From an uncultured Bacilli bacterium (GTDB taxonomy: Bacteria > Bacillota_I > Bacilli_A > RF39 > UBA660), in contig CAKOLT010000007.1 of the NCBI GenBank assembly GCA_934096315.1, positions 1-44,814 of the forward strand: a stretch of 44,814 nt of DNA, written 5' to 3'. Shown piece by piece: positions 1-8,520 of the stretch; position 1 is the stretch's first letter; each line of letters begins with the position of its first letter. Below the pieces are notes generated by a model. That model was not told the origin of the DNA and ran no database searches. It saw only the letters and a program-made list of their open reading frames with translations. Position numbers and translations under genes: made by a program.

Positions 1-103
1 TTTTTGGTAGATAAAAATGTGAATTTTCTATAAAAAAATTGCTAAAAATGGGAGTGATTGATAAAAACATAGAAAATTACTTAAAAAATAAAGAAAAAGC
101 AAG

Positions 104-132
104 AGGTAGTGGATAAACTTTTCACACTACCT
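104..132 (+). other. Hairpin upstream of first gene
   Basis: An 8-bp inverted repeat (AGGTAGTG at 104-111 with CACTACCT at 125-132) has a 13-nt loop. The right arm has no U-run after it. A short reading frame (about 15-116, ending in TAA inside the left arm region) could be the tail of an upstream gene cut by the window edge. The hairpin could be a weak terminator for that gene or a leader structure for the next one. Confidence 0.3.
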
Positions 133-154
133 AATAACAAAGGAAGTGATTATT

Positions 155-871
155 ATGGCAAGTCAAGGCTATCATGTAGGGGTAAATAAAATTATATCAA
201 ATAATGTGGATAAAAATTTATTTAATGATAAAAGATTTATGGCAGGAACTTTTATGCCCGACGCATTAAAAAGTATATTACCCGATAGAAGACTATCTCA
301 TTTCACCGGAGGAGGATATTTAAAATATCCAACCTATGAAGAATTAAAAAATTTAAATTTAGGTAATATGAGTTATGGGGACAGCTATGCTGAGAAAAGT
401 TATATCACTGATCCCAAAGTAAGTTTAGATTCCTTTTTGGAGCATAACAAGCATTTATCTAATTATGATCCATATAAATTAGGTATATTATTTCATTTAT
501 ATGGAGATTATATGTATGAAACTTATGTAAGAAATAAAACTTTTGATTTAACCAACCAAAGTCAGGGCTTTACTACATTTAATGGTAAAATTCTGGATAA
601 AGATACATTTAGAAAAGCTATATATGAATTATATCCAATGCTTGATAATTATTTTTTACAAAAAGAGGGCATAACTGAAGAAGATATGAGTCACATTTCT
701 AAAATAATATCTGATACTTACGGAAAAGAATTATTATCATTTATTTTAAAATACATAAAATATAGTAATATCAAGTTTAAAGATAATGAATTTTTTAAAG
801 TAGGACAACTAGAAAGCTTAACAGACTTAATTAAAAATGAATCAGGTTCATTAATAAATAAGTTAAAATAA
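155..871 (+). CDS. Hypothetical protein, possibly Zn-dependent phospholipase C-like
   Basis: This encodes about 238 aa with no signal peptide or membrane span that I can see. ATG 155 is preferred over the in-frame GTG at 146 because AAGGAAG lies about 9 nt upstream of 155. The N-terminal layout (a His near residue 7, then MAGTFMPDA and a HF pair about 25 residues later) recalls the spacing of the zinc-dependent PLC/S1-P1-like family, and further His residues follow (LFHLYGD near residue 117). This is a fold-level resemblance, not a confident homology; catalytic function is unproven. It is a single-gene unit closed by a strong terminator at 901-938 and appears unrelated to the glycan locus downstream. 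Confidence 0.5.
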   Translation: MASQGYHVGVNKIISNNVDKNLFNDKRFMAGTFMPDALKSILPDRRLSHFTGGGYLKYPTYEELKNLNLGNMSYGDSYAEKSYITDPKVSLDSFLEHNKHLSNYDPYKLGILFHLYGDYMYETYVRNKTFDLTNQSQGFTTFNGKILDKDTFRKAIYELYPMLDNYFLQKEGITEEDMSHISKIISDTYGKELLSFILKYIKYSNIKFKDNEFFKVGQLESLTDLIKNESGSLINKLK

Positions 872-900
872 AGAAAATAAAAACATAAAGAAAGTATTAT

Positions 901-938
901 AAACCCCTAATTTAAGTTTTATACTCAATTAGGGGTTT
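901..938 (+). terminator. Rho-independent terminator
   Basis: AAACCCCTAATT pairs with AATTAGGGGTTT, a 12-bp perfect stem around a 14-nt loop, starting 30 nt after the stop of the first gene. The A-rich left and T-rich right flanks make it plausible in both directions. Confidence 0.8.
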
Positions 939-1035
939 ATATTTAATACATGTTAATTGTAAAAAAAGTTTTTAAGTGTTAAAAAATAATTAGAATCAAA
1001 AAATAGGTTCGGTAGCAACCCAATGTTGTTAAGTT

Positions 1036-1079
1036 ACATGATAATACATAAGTTTTTAAAACTAATTCATTTATCATGT
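1036..1079. other. Long-loop inverted repeat in 400-bp intergenic stretch
   Basis: Between the first gene and the ABC transporter (872-1268) no ORF of note is visible. The stretch holds this 9-bp inverted repeat (ACATGATAA and TTATCATGT, 26-nt spacer), which lies just upstream of the promoter at 1098. It could be a terminator-like or operator structure; function is unknown. Confidence 0.3.
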
Positions 1080-1097
1080 TGAAGTTATGTAAAATTC

Positions 1098-1127
1098 TTG
1101 ACATTGTAAGCATAATAATGATATACT
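1098..1127 (+). promoter_or_regulatory. SigA-type promoter for the glycan operon
   Basis: TTGACA at 1098-1103, an 18-nt spacer and TATACT at 1122-1127. It leaves an approximately 135-nt leader before the ABC ATPase gene. A second TATACT/TATAAT-like box near 1229-1240 lacks a clear -35 and may be a closer start. Confidence 0.65.
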
Positions 1128-1268
1128 GAAATAAAGGTAAGAGGTAAATATATTGAAAAAATAAAAGAATTTATATACAAATTTAAATAAAGAAAATTAT
1201 TGATTATAGATTTTTATCTTAATATATGTTATACTATAATAAATGTAAATTGAAAAAGTGGTGATATA

Positions 1269-2006
1269 ATGAAAGGCAAAGATATTGCAATTAACATAAA
1301 AAACATGAATAAAGATTTTATTATATATGGTGATAAAGCCAATACATTAAAAGAAAGAATTATTAGGTTTAGTAAAAACAATAAAGAAATAAGACCTGTA
1401 TTAAAAAATATAAACATAGAAATAAACAAAGGAGAGTCTGTTGCCTTAATTGGGGTAAATGGTTCTGGGAAATCAACTTTACTTAAACTAATTACTAGAA
1501 TTATATATCCAACTAAGGGAACAATAAAAGTAAATGGTAAAGTATCTTCACTTCTCGAACTAGGAGCAGGTTTTCATCCTGATTTTTCTGGAAGAGAAAA
1601 TATTTATTTTAACGCTTCTATTTTTGGATTAACAAAAAAGGAAATAGATGATAGGCTTGATGATATTATTAAATTTTCAGAATTAGAGGAATTTATTGAT
1701 ACTCCAATTAGAACATATTCATCAGGAATGTATATGAGACTTGCATTCTCTGTTGCAATTAATGTAGATGCTGATATACTTCTAATTGACGAAATACTTG
1801 CTGTTGGTGATCAACACTTCCAAGATAAATGTATGGACAAAATTCAAGAACTAAAGAAAAGTGGCAAGACCATAGTTTTTGTGTCTCACTCAGCTTCTGC
1901 TGTTAAATTCCTTTGTGACAGAGCAATATGGTTAAAAGATGGTGAAATAGAAATGGACGATGAAACAGACAAAGTCTTAGAAAAATATGAGAAGGTATGT
2001 GGTTAA
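1269..2006 (+). CDS. ABC transporter ATPase, polysaccharide/teichoic acid export (Wzt/TagH type)
   Basis: This 245-aa nucleotide-binding subunit would energise export of an undecaprenyl-linked glycan across the membrane. Walker A is GVNGSGKST (residues 62-70), the signature is YSSGMYMR (about 150-157), Walker B is ADILLIDE (168-175) and the H-loop His is near 207. The stretch LLELGAGFHPDFSGREN is characteristic of the Wzt/RfbB/TagH subfamily. It lacks the C-terminal carbohydrate-binding domain of long Wzt proteins, so it is the short form. GGTGAT precedes ATG 1269. The permease follows immediately, and both sit at the head of a glycosyltransferase cluster. Symbol withheld because the exported glycan is not known. 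Confidence 0.9.
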   Translation: MKGKDIAINIKNMNKDFIIYGDKANTLKERIIRFSKNNKEIRPVLKNINIEINKGESVALIGVNGSGKSTLLKLITRIIYPTKGTIKVNGKVSSLLELGAGFHPDFSGRENIYFNASIFGLTKKEIDDRLDDIIKFSELEEFIDTPIRTYSSGMYMRLAFSVAINVDADILLIDEILAVGDQHFQDKCMDKIQELKKSGKTIVFVSHSASAVKFLCDRAIWLKDGEIEMDDETDKVLEKYEKVCG

Positions 2007-2007
2007 T

Positions 2008-2781
2008 ATGCAGATATTTACAGAATTATATAAATATAGAGAATTTCTAAAAACATCAATAAAAAAAGAATTTAGAGGAAAATATAAAAAATCATTCCTA
2101 GGAGTTCTATGGAGTTTTCTAAATCCATTATTTCAGTTATTAATATATGCACTAGTATTTCCTTTTATTTTAAGAAATAACGTTGATAACTATACAATAT
2201 TTCTAATAGTGGCACTTATGCCATGGAATTTCTTTAGTTTGACAGTTTTACAAAGTGCAGCTTCTGTAGTATCTAATGGTGGAATAATCAAGAAAGTATA
2301 TTTTCCTAGAGAAATACTTCCCATAAGTACTGCAACTAGTAACTTACTTAACTTTTTAATAACTGGAATAATAGTATTTGCAGCATTAATAATAAGCGGT
2401 ATTGGAATCGGAGCATCAGTCTTACTGCTTCCAATAATCATAATAATACAATATATACTACAACTAGGGTTATCATTCATATTCTCATCAATAACAGTAT
2501 ACGTAAGAGACGTAGAATACTTACTTAATGTATTTATGATGCTAATGTTCTATCTTTGCCCAATTGTATATGCAGCAGATATGATACCAGATAAATATTT
2601 ACCAATATTTAAATTAAATCCCATGTTCCATATAATAGAATACTATAGGACAATATTATATGATAAACAAATACCAGAATTGTCAGGTGTATTTATACTG
2701 TTTATAATATGTTTTATAATACTAATTATAGGGTATTTAATATTTCAAAAATGTAAAAAAAGATTTGCGGAGGAGTTATAA
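2008..2781 (+). CDS. ABC-2 transporter permease, polysaccharide export (Wzm/TagG type)
   Basis: This is a roughly 257-aa integral membrane partner of the preceding ATPase. I see about six hydrophobic segments and the family-typical cytoplasmic N-terminus (REFLKTSIKKEFRGKYKKSFLG) followed by WSFLNPL, with a loop FPREILP between spans. An upstream in-frame ATG at 1987 overlaps the ATPase gene by 20 nt. ATG 2008, two bases after the ATPase stop, fits the family N-terminus (MQIFTELYKYR) better. Together with the ATPase it forms a complete two-component exporter. Confidence 0.88.
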   Translation: MQIFTELYKYREFLKTSIKKEFRGKYKKSFLGVLWSFLNPLFQLLIYALVFPFILRNNVDNYTIFLIVALMPWNFFSLTVLQSAASVVSNGGIIKKVYFPREILPISTATSNLLNFLITGIIVFAALIISGIGIGASVLLLPIIIIIQYILQLGLSFIFSSITVYVRDVEYLLNVFMMLMFYLCPIVYAADMIPDKYLPIFKLNPMFHIIEYYRTILYDKQIPELSGVFILFIICFIILIIGYLIFQKCKKRFAEEL

Positions 2782-2783
2782 AA

Positions 2784-4790
2784 ATGAAAAAATGTGATGT
2801 AATTATACCAGTATATAAATCCCCTGAATGGGTAAAATTATGTGTATATGCACTATTTACAAATACAGATAAAGATGTTTTAGGAACAGTCTATTTAATA
2901 AATGATTGTGATGACAAGTTGACAGAAAATTGTTTAAATAATTTGGCAAACAAATATGATAAAATAAAAATATTAAAAAATGAAAAAAATTTAGGATTTA
3001 TAAAGACAACAAATAAAGGATTAAGAGAATCAACTGCAGATTATGCTCTATTATTAAATACAGATTGTATTCTAGCAGAAAATACAATTTCAAAATTAAT
3101 TAGTCATATAGAAAAAAATAACAAAATCGGATTAATTTGTCCTATATCAAGTAATGCAGCCAATTTAACACTAGATATGTATGATGGTTTCAGTTTTATG
3201 CAAATGGATAAACTGCTAGAAAAGAAATTTTCAGGAATGTGCTTTGATGCTTGTACTGTTGTTGGTAATTGCTTATTAATAACAAAAGAATGTCTAGAGA
3301 AAACAGGATACTTAGATGAAGCATATGGAACCGGATATGGTGAGGAAACAGACTATCAATTTAAAGCTATGCGTAATGGGTTTGAAGCCAAGGTTGCAAT
3401 TGATACATATGTTTTTCATAAGTCTGAAGTATCTTTTGGTACTTCAAAAGAAAAGCAAGAAAAACTAAATAAAAATAGGGAATTATTCTTTTCAAGATGG
3501 GAAAAAGAATATAACGAATTAATGAAAAAATATGTAAAAAATGACCCAATAAAATATATAAATGATAATATCACTGACAAAGATAAACAAATAGAATTCA
3601 AATTTCTACTATATTTAATAGGATTCAGTCAAAATGCTGGAGGAGTCCATATGGCAGTAGATATGATAAATTATCTATCAATAAATAAAGTAGATTGTAA
3701 TATTTTATACGGTTTTACAAATGGCTATGACGAAATATTATTATTTAAACCAATACAAATAGATAATCTAAAAAAATATAAATTTAATTTAATAGTATCA
3801 ACACTATATTATTCTACTTATCTTTGCAAAAAAATATCAAAAGAATTTAATGTACCATTACTTTATTTTGCTCAAGGATATGAACCATATTTTGAAAATG
3901 GAGCAGATTATGGTGTAGCAGAGTTAAGTTACAAACTATCTGATCAAGTACTAACTATATCAAAGTATCTTCAAGATAGATATAAAGACATGTTTAATAT
4001 AGATTCAAAAATAATTACTAACGGAATAAATTACGACTTATTATATTGTAAAAACACTAGCAAACAAGCAAGAAGAATTACAATTTCACTTAGAAATAAT
4101 ACCCTAAAAGGAGATTTTGTATTAATAGACTTAATTAAAATGATAATTAATAGGTATAAAGATTTAGAAATAAATATCATATACTCTAACAAAGACATGG
4201 TTTTCCCTTTTAATGACAACCAAACAATAAAAATTAATAAACACTTAGGTCCATTAAATAGAAAGGAAATAGCAAGTATCTTACAAAATTCTGATGTATT
4301 CGTTGATGCTTCCCTAACAGAAGGGTTTGGTTTAATGGCCTTGGAGGCAATGACCGCTGGAAATGTAGTAATATTATCCAATTCTGGTGGTGTAAATGAA
4401 TATGTAAAAAATGGTGAAAATGCATATTTAATAGATGACGTAAATAATGTAGAATCATATATAAAGGTGTTAGACAAAGTCATAAATGATGATGAGAACT
4501 ATCAGAACATAAAGAAAAATATTGAAAGTACAGTAAAAAGATTTGACTATGATGATAAAATAGATGAATATAAAAGATATTTTGAAAACAAAGTAAAAAT
4601 TAAAGATTATAAACTAAACAATGAAGAAGAAGAATTATATACAGATGTATTAGATAAAAGATTTAGAACTACAACTAAAAACACTCCTAAAGGCATTCTA
4701 TACAAAGCATGTAAAATCGTTCCAAAAAGCGTAAGAGTATTCATAAAGAAAAAAATAGAAAAATTATATAAATTTACAAATGCGAGGTAA
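2784..4790 (+). CDS. Bifunctional glycosyltransferase, GT2 + GT4 fusion
   Basis: This 668-aa cytoplasmic or peripheral protein has two glycosyltransferase modules. Residues about 1-250 are a GT-A, GT2-type domain: VIIPVYKSPEWVKLC at the N-terminus, LLLNTDCILA as the DxD-like site and YGTGYGEETDYQFKA as the acceptor-side acidic motif. Residues about 275-600 are a GT-B, GT4-type domain ending in SLTEGFGLMALEAMTAG, the E-x7-E nucleotide-sugar signature. The C-terminal tail is basic (KKKIEKLYK), suiting membrane association. GGAGG lies just before the ATG and the gene starts 2 nt after the permease. Sugar and linkage cannot be read from sequence. Confidence 0.85.
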   Translation: MKKCDVIIPVYKSPEWVKLCVYALFTNTDKDVLGTVYLINDCDDKLTENCLNNLANKYDKIKILKNEKNLGFIKTTNKGLRESTADYALLLNTDCILAENTISKLISHIEKNNKIGLICPISSNAANLTLDMYDGFSFMQMDKLLEKKFSGMCFDACTVVGNCLLITKECLEKTGYLDEAYGTGYGEETDYQFKAMRNGFEAKVAIDTYVFHKSEVSFGTSKEKQEKLNKNRELFFSRWEKEYNELMKKYVKNDPIKYINDNITDKDKQIEFKFLLYLIGFSQNAGGVHMAVDMINYLSINKVDCNILYGFTNGYDEILLFKPIQIDNLKKYKFNLIVSTLYYSTYLCKKISKEFNVPLLYFAQGYEPYFENGADYGVAELSYKLSDQVLTISKYLQDRYKDMFNIDSKIITNGINYDLLYCKNTSKQARRITISLRNNTLKGDFVLIDLIKMIINRYKDLEINIIYSNKDMVFPFNDNQTIKINKHLGPLNRKEIASILQNSDVFVDASLTEGFGLMALEAMTAGNVVILSNSGGVNEYVKNGENAYLIDDVNNVESYIKVLDKVINDDENYQNIKKNIESTVKRFDYDDKIDEYKRYFENKVKIKDYKLNNEEEELYTDVLDKRFRTTTKNTPKGILYKACKIVPKSVRVFIKKKIEKLYKFTNAR

Positions 4791-4792
4791 TA

Positions 4793-6373
4793 ATGAAGAC
4801 GAAACTTAAAAAAAATTTACCAACAATACTTTTCTTCTTTTTGATAATTTTCTATTTTGAATATTCAGTAACTATTCTTTGGGATAGTGCCCATTATATG
4901 AATTATGTTAACATTATCGAAGGTATTACACCCTCTAATACATGGGATGTAGTACGAGGACCAGTCTTTCCCATAATCATATTCCTAGGAAACACGCTTT
5001 TTGGAAAAACTGCCCAAGGGTTAACGATGAATACATTTATATATTATTTGATAATGCTACTTTTTGTGTACAAGATATTAGATTACGTATTAAACAATTT
5101 AAAAATTGATACAAAAAAGAAAAGATTGATAAAAACCATAGTGCTTTTAACCACAATTATTAATCCAATAATATTTGGATTTTATCACTCATTATTAACG
5201 GAATTTGTCGCAATCACAATATCTACCATATCCTGTTACTTAGCAGTACTATGGTATGATACTGATTATGAAAAAGAAAAAAAGAAATACATTTATATAA
5301 GTATTATATTTGCATTCTTAACTGTTTTTACTTGGTTTTTAAAACAACCATACGTATCTTGTGGCTTCTTTCCACTATTGGTAAGCTATATAATAACGTT
5401 ATTTCAAAAAAAGAAATTCAAAATATTCTTAATAAGAACATCAACAATAATCTTATGCTTAATAACATTAGTTGTAAGTATTAAACTATGGAACGTAGTA
5501 TTAATAAAAATGGGAAATGATCCAAGTACAAGTAGAAACCCAACAGTATCACTTGGAACAACATTAATAAATGGTCTAGGATTCGCTAAAATAAATACAA
5601 ATGAGGAAACTAAAAATACTGATTATATAAATGAAAGCAAATTATCAAATAAAGAAAAAAAAGAAGTATTAAACCTATTACAAGACAATAAAAACTATAT
5701 CATAATAGATATATATAAAAATAATAAAATAACTCAATCAGATTATATAGAAGTTAAAGATAATAATCTATCAACAGTTGACTCCATGACATACATAATT
5801 AAATACTTTTTTAAATCACCTTTAATTATAATAGACTCATATATTACAAACTATTTATCAATAATAGATATCTATTCAACAACAACAAATGACAGTATAG
5901 AATATAAAAGTGATAAAAAAGTAAATTTAAAATTTATAAACGAAATAGGGGGTATTGCCTATAAACCATATCATTATGGTTCAAGTAATATATTTTATAT
6001 GTTACCAGATATGGAATCAAGAGTAGATTGTTATAAACAAACAAATAACACATTTAAACCCCTTAATTATATGATGCTAATTTTAGGTAAAGTGTTTTTG
6101 ATGATATTTAAATTATTATTTGTTATACTGCCAATTACTTTAACTTTAGCAATAATATTCAGGTGCAAAAAGAAAAGCAAGCTAAATCAAAAAAGATGCT
6201 TAAACTTAGCTATTATACTTTTAGGCTTTAGTTTCTTACATATAATGCTTCATACAGTAACCGGAGCAATTATAGATAGATATGCAATACCTGCTTTAAT
6301 TACTAACATTTTAGGAACTATACTTTTATTTATATGCTTAATAAATTATAGAAAAACTTCTAAAAAAAGCTAA
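4793..6373 (+). CDS. Polytopic membrane protein, probable GT-C glycosyltransferase
   Basis: This 526-aa protein has about ten or more hydrophobic spans. After the first span comes WDSAHYMNY, followed by RGPVFPIIIFLGNTLFG. An acidic residue in the first extracytoplasmic loop and this layout resemble ArnT/PMT-like GT-C transferases, which use polyprenyl-phosphate sugars outside the membrane. The large loop between about residues 250 and 400 is hydrophilic and Asn/Lys-rich. It starts 2 nt after the upstream stop and ends at a terminator, so it closes the first operon. The family call is from architecture only. The DPM-like GT2 at 6470 would be a natural supplier of its lipid-linked sugar. Confidence 0.55.
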   Translation: MKTKLKKNLPTILFFFLIIFYFEYSVTILWDSAHYMNYVNIIEGITPSNTWDVVRGPVFPIIIFLGNTLFGKTAQGLTMNTFIYYLIMLLFVYKILDYVLNNLKIDTKKKRLIKTIVLLTTIINPIIFGFYHSLLTEFVAITISTISCYLAVLWYDTDYEKEKKKYIYISIIFAFLTVFTWFLKQPYVSCGFFPLLVSYIITLFQKKKFKIFLIRTSTIILCLITLVVSIKLWNVVLIKMGNDPSTSRNPTVSLGTTLINGLGFAKINTNEETKNTDYINESKLSNKEKKEVLNLLQDNKNYIIIDIYKNNKITQSDYIEVKDNNLSTVDSMTYIIKYFFKSPLIIIDSYITNYLSIIDIYSTTTNDSIEYKSDKKVNLKFINEIGGIAYKPYHYGSSNIFYMLPDMESRVDCYKQTNNTFKPLNYMMLILGKVFLMIFKLLFVILPITLTLAIIFRCKKKSKLNQKRCLNLAIILLGFSFLHIMLHTVTGAIIDRYAIPALITNILGTILLFICLINYRKTSKKS

Positions 6374-6398
6374 AAATTCAAATTTTTTTGAATTTTTT
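6372..6398 (+). terminator. Rho-independent terminator
   Basis: AAAATTCAAA pairs with TTTGAATTTT and runs into T residues, directly at the stop codon of the membrane protein gene. Confidence 0.65.
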
Positions 6399-6408
6399 TA
6401 ATATTTAT

Positions 6409-6437
6409 TTTACTTCTTATTTTATAAATGATATAAT
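6409..6437 (+). promoter_or_regulatory. Promoter for the second glycan operon
   Basis: TTTACT (6409-6414), 17-nt spacer and TATAAT (6432-6437), between the terminator and the GT2 gene. A second TATAAT-like box lies about 10 nt downstream. Confidence 0.65.
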
Positions 6438-6469
6438 TATGTTATAATTTAATTTAAGGAGTAATGAGT

Positions 6470-7201
6470 ATGAACAGAAGTAAAGAAAAAGTAATTTTTA
6501 TTATACCTGCATATAACGAAGAGGAAAATATAAAAAAAGTATTAGATGAAATAAAAAAAGATGCACCATTTGCAGATATTATAGTAGTAAATGATGGTTC
6601 TAAAGATAATACCAGTAAAATAGTAAGGAAAAATGGCGTTAAATGTATAGATATGATTTATAATGTTGGCTATGCTATGGCAGTTCAAACCGGAATAAAA
6701 TATGCTTATCAAAACAATTATGATTACGTTATTCAGTTTGATGCAGATGGACAACATATAGCAAGTGAAGCATTAAAACTATTAGAAGAAGCAAAACATG
6801 GAAATTATGATATAGTTATAGGTTCAAGATATCTAGAAGATACTGGATACCCATGTCCGACCTTAAGAAGAATAGGTACTAAAATATTTGAAAAGTTAAT
6901 AAAACTATTTTGTCACACAAAAATAGCAGATCCATTATCAGGATTTCAGTGTTTAAATAAAGAAGTAATAAAACTTTATTCTAAAAAAGGAGAGTATCCA
7001 GAATATCCTGATGCTAACTTAATAATTGAAATGCTTTACAAAGGATATAGGATAAAAGAAATACCGGTTAAAATGCGTCTTCGTGAAGCTGGGGAAAGTA
7101 TGCATGGTGGAATAATAAAACCAATAAAATATATGATAAATATGTTTTATACTATTATATTTATAATTATTTCAACACCACGAAAAAAGGAGGAAAAATA
7201 A
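6470..7201 (+). CDS. GT2 glycosyltransferase, dolichyl-phosphate-mannose-synthase-like
   Basis: This protein is about 243 aa. It is a GT-A enzyme that typically transfers a sugar from a nucleotide donor to polyprenyl phosphate. Motifs: FIIPAYNEEENIKKVL at the N-terminus, VVNDGSKDNTSKI, QFDADGQH as the DxD metal site, and IGSRYL. One hydrophobic C-terminal stretch (MFYTIIFIIIS) may anchor it. ATG 6470 is chosen because AAGGAG is 8 nt upstream; the ATG at 6464 is too close. The DUF2304 gene overlaps its stop codon, a common pairing for this subfamily. Confidence 0.87.
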   Translation: MNRSKEKVIFIIPAYNEEENIKKVLDEIKKDAPFADIIVVNDGSKDNTSKIVRKNGVKCIDMIYNVGYAMAVQTGIKYAYQNNYDYVIQFDADGQHIASEALKLLEEAKHGNYDIVIGSRYLEDTGYPCPTLRRIGTKIFEKLIKLFCHTKIADPLSGFQCLNKEVIKLYSKKGEYPEYPDANLIIEMLYKGYRIKEIPVKMRLREAGESMHGGIIKPIKYMINMFYTIIFIIISTPRKKEEK

Positions 7202-7551
7202 TGAAAAAGTCCTATTTCTTAATAATTGCAATACTATCAACAATATATATCATAAATGAAGTAAGAAAAAAAAGATTTTCAATAAAAGAGAGTTTTTGGT
7301 GGATGATGGCATCATTAATTATGCTAATTTTATCAATATTTCCATATTCAATTAATAAAATTGCCAAAGTATTCGGAGTAGAGTATCCTCCTTCATTATT
7401 CTTTGTCTTCTGTATAATATTTTTAGTACTAATGAATTTTAGAAATAGTAAAAGAATTAGCGAACAACAACAGAAAATAATTGAATTAACACAAAACATA
7501 TCAATATTAAAGGAGGAAGTAAAAAATGATAATAACAAGAACACCATTTAG
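7201..7551 (+). CDS. DUF2304 small membrane protein
   Basis: This 116-aa protein has three hydrophobic segments followed by a charged, coiled-coil-prone tail (SKRISEQQQKIIELTQNISILKEEV). The arrangement matches DUF2304 proteins, usually encoded next to DPM-type GT2 enzymes as here. It starts at the last base of the upstream gene with GGAGG before the ATG, and its 3' end overlaps hddA by 26 nt. Role presumed: accessory or anchor for the GT2. Confidence 0.8.
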   Translation: MKKSYFLIIAILSTIYIINEVRKKRFSIKESFWWMMASLIMLILSIFPYSINKIAKVFGVEYPPSLFFVFCIIFLVLMNFRNSKRISEQQQKIIELTQNISILKEEVKNDNNKNTI

Positions 7552-8503
7552 AGTAAGCTTATGTGGCGGTGGAAGTGACATAAACACATTTTACCAAAAA
7601 CATGGCGGATGTGTCCTAAGCACTACAATAAATAAATATATGTATATAGCACTACATCCATCATTTGATAAAAACACAACAATATTAAAGTACTCAAAAA
7701 CAGAAAGAGTAAATGACATAAACAAAATAGAACATAACATTTTTAGAGAATGTCTAAAAAGAGAAGGAATAGAAGGAGTAGAAATAACATCAATGGCAGA
7801 TATTCCCCAAGGGACAGGCCTTGGATCATCAAGTTCTTTTACCGTTGGACTAATAAAAAATTTAAAATGTTATAAGAGAGAATACATCTCAAAGGAAGAA
7901 ATTGCTGCCTATGCTTGTGATATTGAAAATAACGTAGTACATACAACAAATGGAAAACAAGACCAATATGCTGCAGCATTCGGAGGACTGAATTTTTATA
8001 AATTTAATGCAGATGGTACAGTAGACGTGGAACCAGTTCTAATGGGATATGATGCATTTAAGCAATTAGAAAAAAACTTAATAATGTTATATGTTGGTGG
8101 CGAACATAAAGCATCAGAAATATTAGAAGAACAATCAAAAAATATTATTTCTGCAAAAGAAAAAGAAGAAGGACAAAAGAAAATAATGGAAATGACATAC
8201 GATTTAAAAAGAGAATTAGAACATGATAATATAGACTATGTTGGAGAAATACTAGATATGAATTGGAAAATAAAGAAAACATTAGCATCTGGAATTAGTA
8301 ATACACAGTTTGACGAATGGTATGACAAAGGAATTAAAGCAGGAGCACTTGGAGGTAAACTTCTTGGAGCAGGAGGTAGTGGTTTTTTCTTGTTCTATGT
8401 ACCAGAGAAAAATCAAAAAGAGTTTAGAGAAATCATGTCAGAATTGCCAGAATTAGAATTTAAATTCGATCATCAAGGAACAACTACAATTTTTGTAAAT
8501 TAA
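7526..8503 (+). CDS. hddA: GHMP kinase, D-glycero-alpha-D-manno-heptose 7-phosphate kinase
   Basis: This 325-aa kinase would phosphorylate C1 of heptose 7-phosphate to give the alpha-1,7-bisphosphate. Evidence: N-terminal RTPFRVSLCGGGSD, the GHMP ATP-binding motif PQGTGLGSSSS (about residues 92-102), the NGKQDQYAAAFGG segment typical of HddA, and C-terminal GAGGSGFFLF. GGAGG precedes the ATG. The next two genes encode the remaining enzymes of GDP-heptose synthesis, which makes heptose the likely substrate rather than another sugar of the GHMP family. Confidence 0.85.
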   Translation: MIITRTPFRVSLCGGGSDINTFYQKHGGCVLSTTINKYMYIALHPSFDKNTTILKYSKTERVNDINKIEHNIFRECLKREGIEGVEITSMADIPQGTGLGSSSSFTVGLIKNLKCYKREYISKEEIAAYACDIENNVVHTTNGKQDQYAAAFGGLNFYKFNADGTVDVEPVLMGYDAFKQLEKNLIMLYVGGEHKASEILEEQSKNIISAKEKEEGQKKIMEMTYDLKRELEHDNIDYVGEILDMNWKIKKTLASGISNTQFDEWYDKGIKAGALGGKLLGAGGSGFFLFYVPEKNQKEFREIMSELPELEFKFDHQGTTTIFVN

Positions 8504-8520
8504 TAATAAAAGGAGGAAAA

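Noticed and set aside
3367..3549. Small minus-strand ORFs in the glycosyltransferase cluster
   Set aside because: They are antisense shadows without SD or domain content.
4031..4483. 150-aa minus-strand ORF inside the GT2-GT4 gene
   Set aside because: Antisense to the conserved GT4 signature, with no start signals; a by-product of AT-rich coding sequence.
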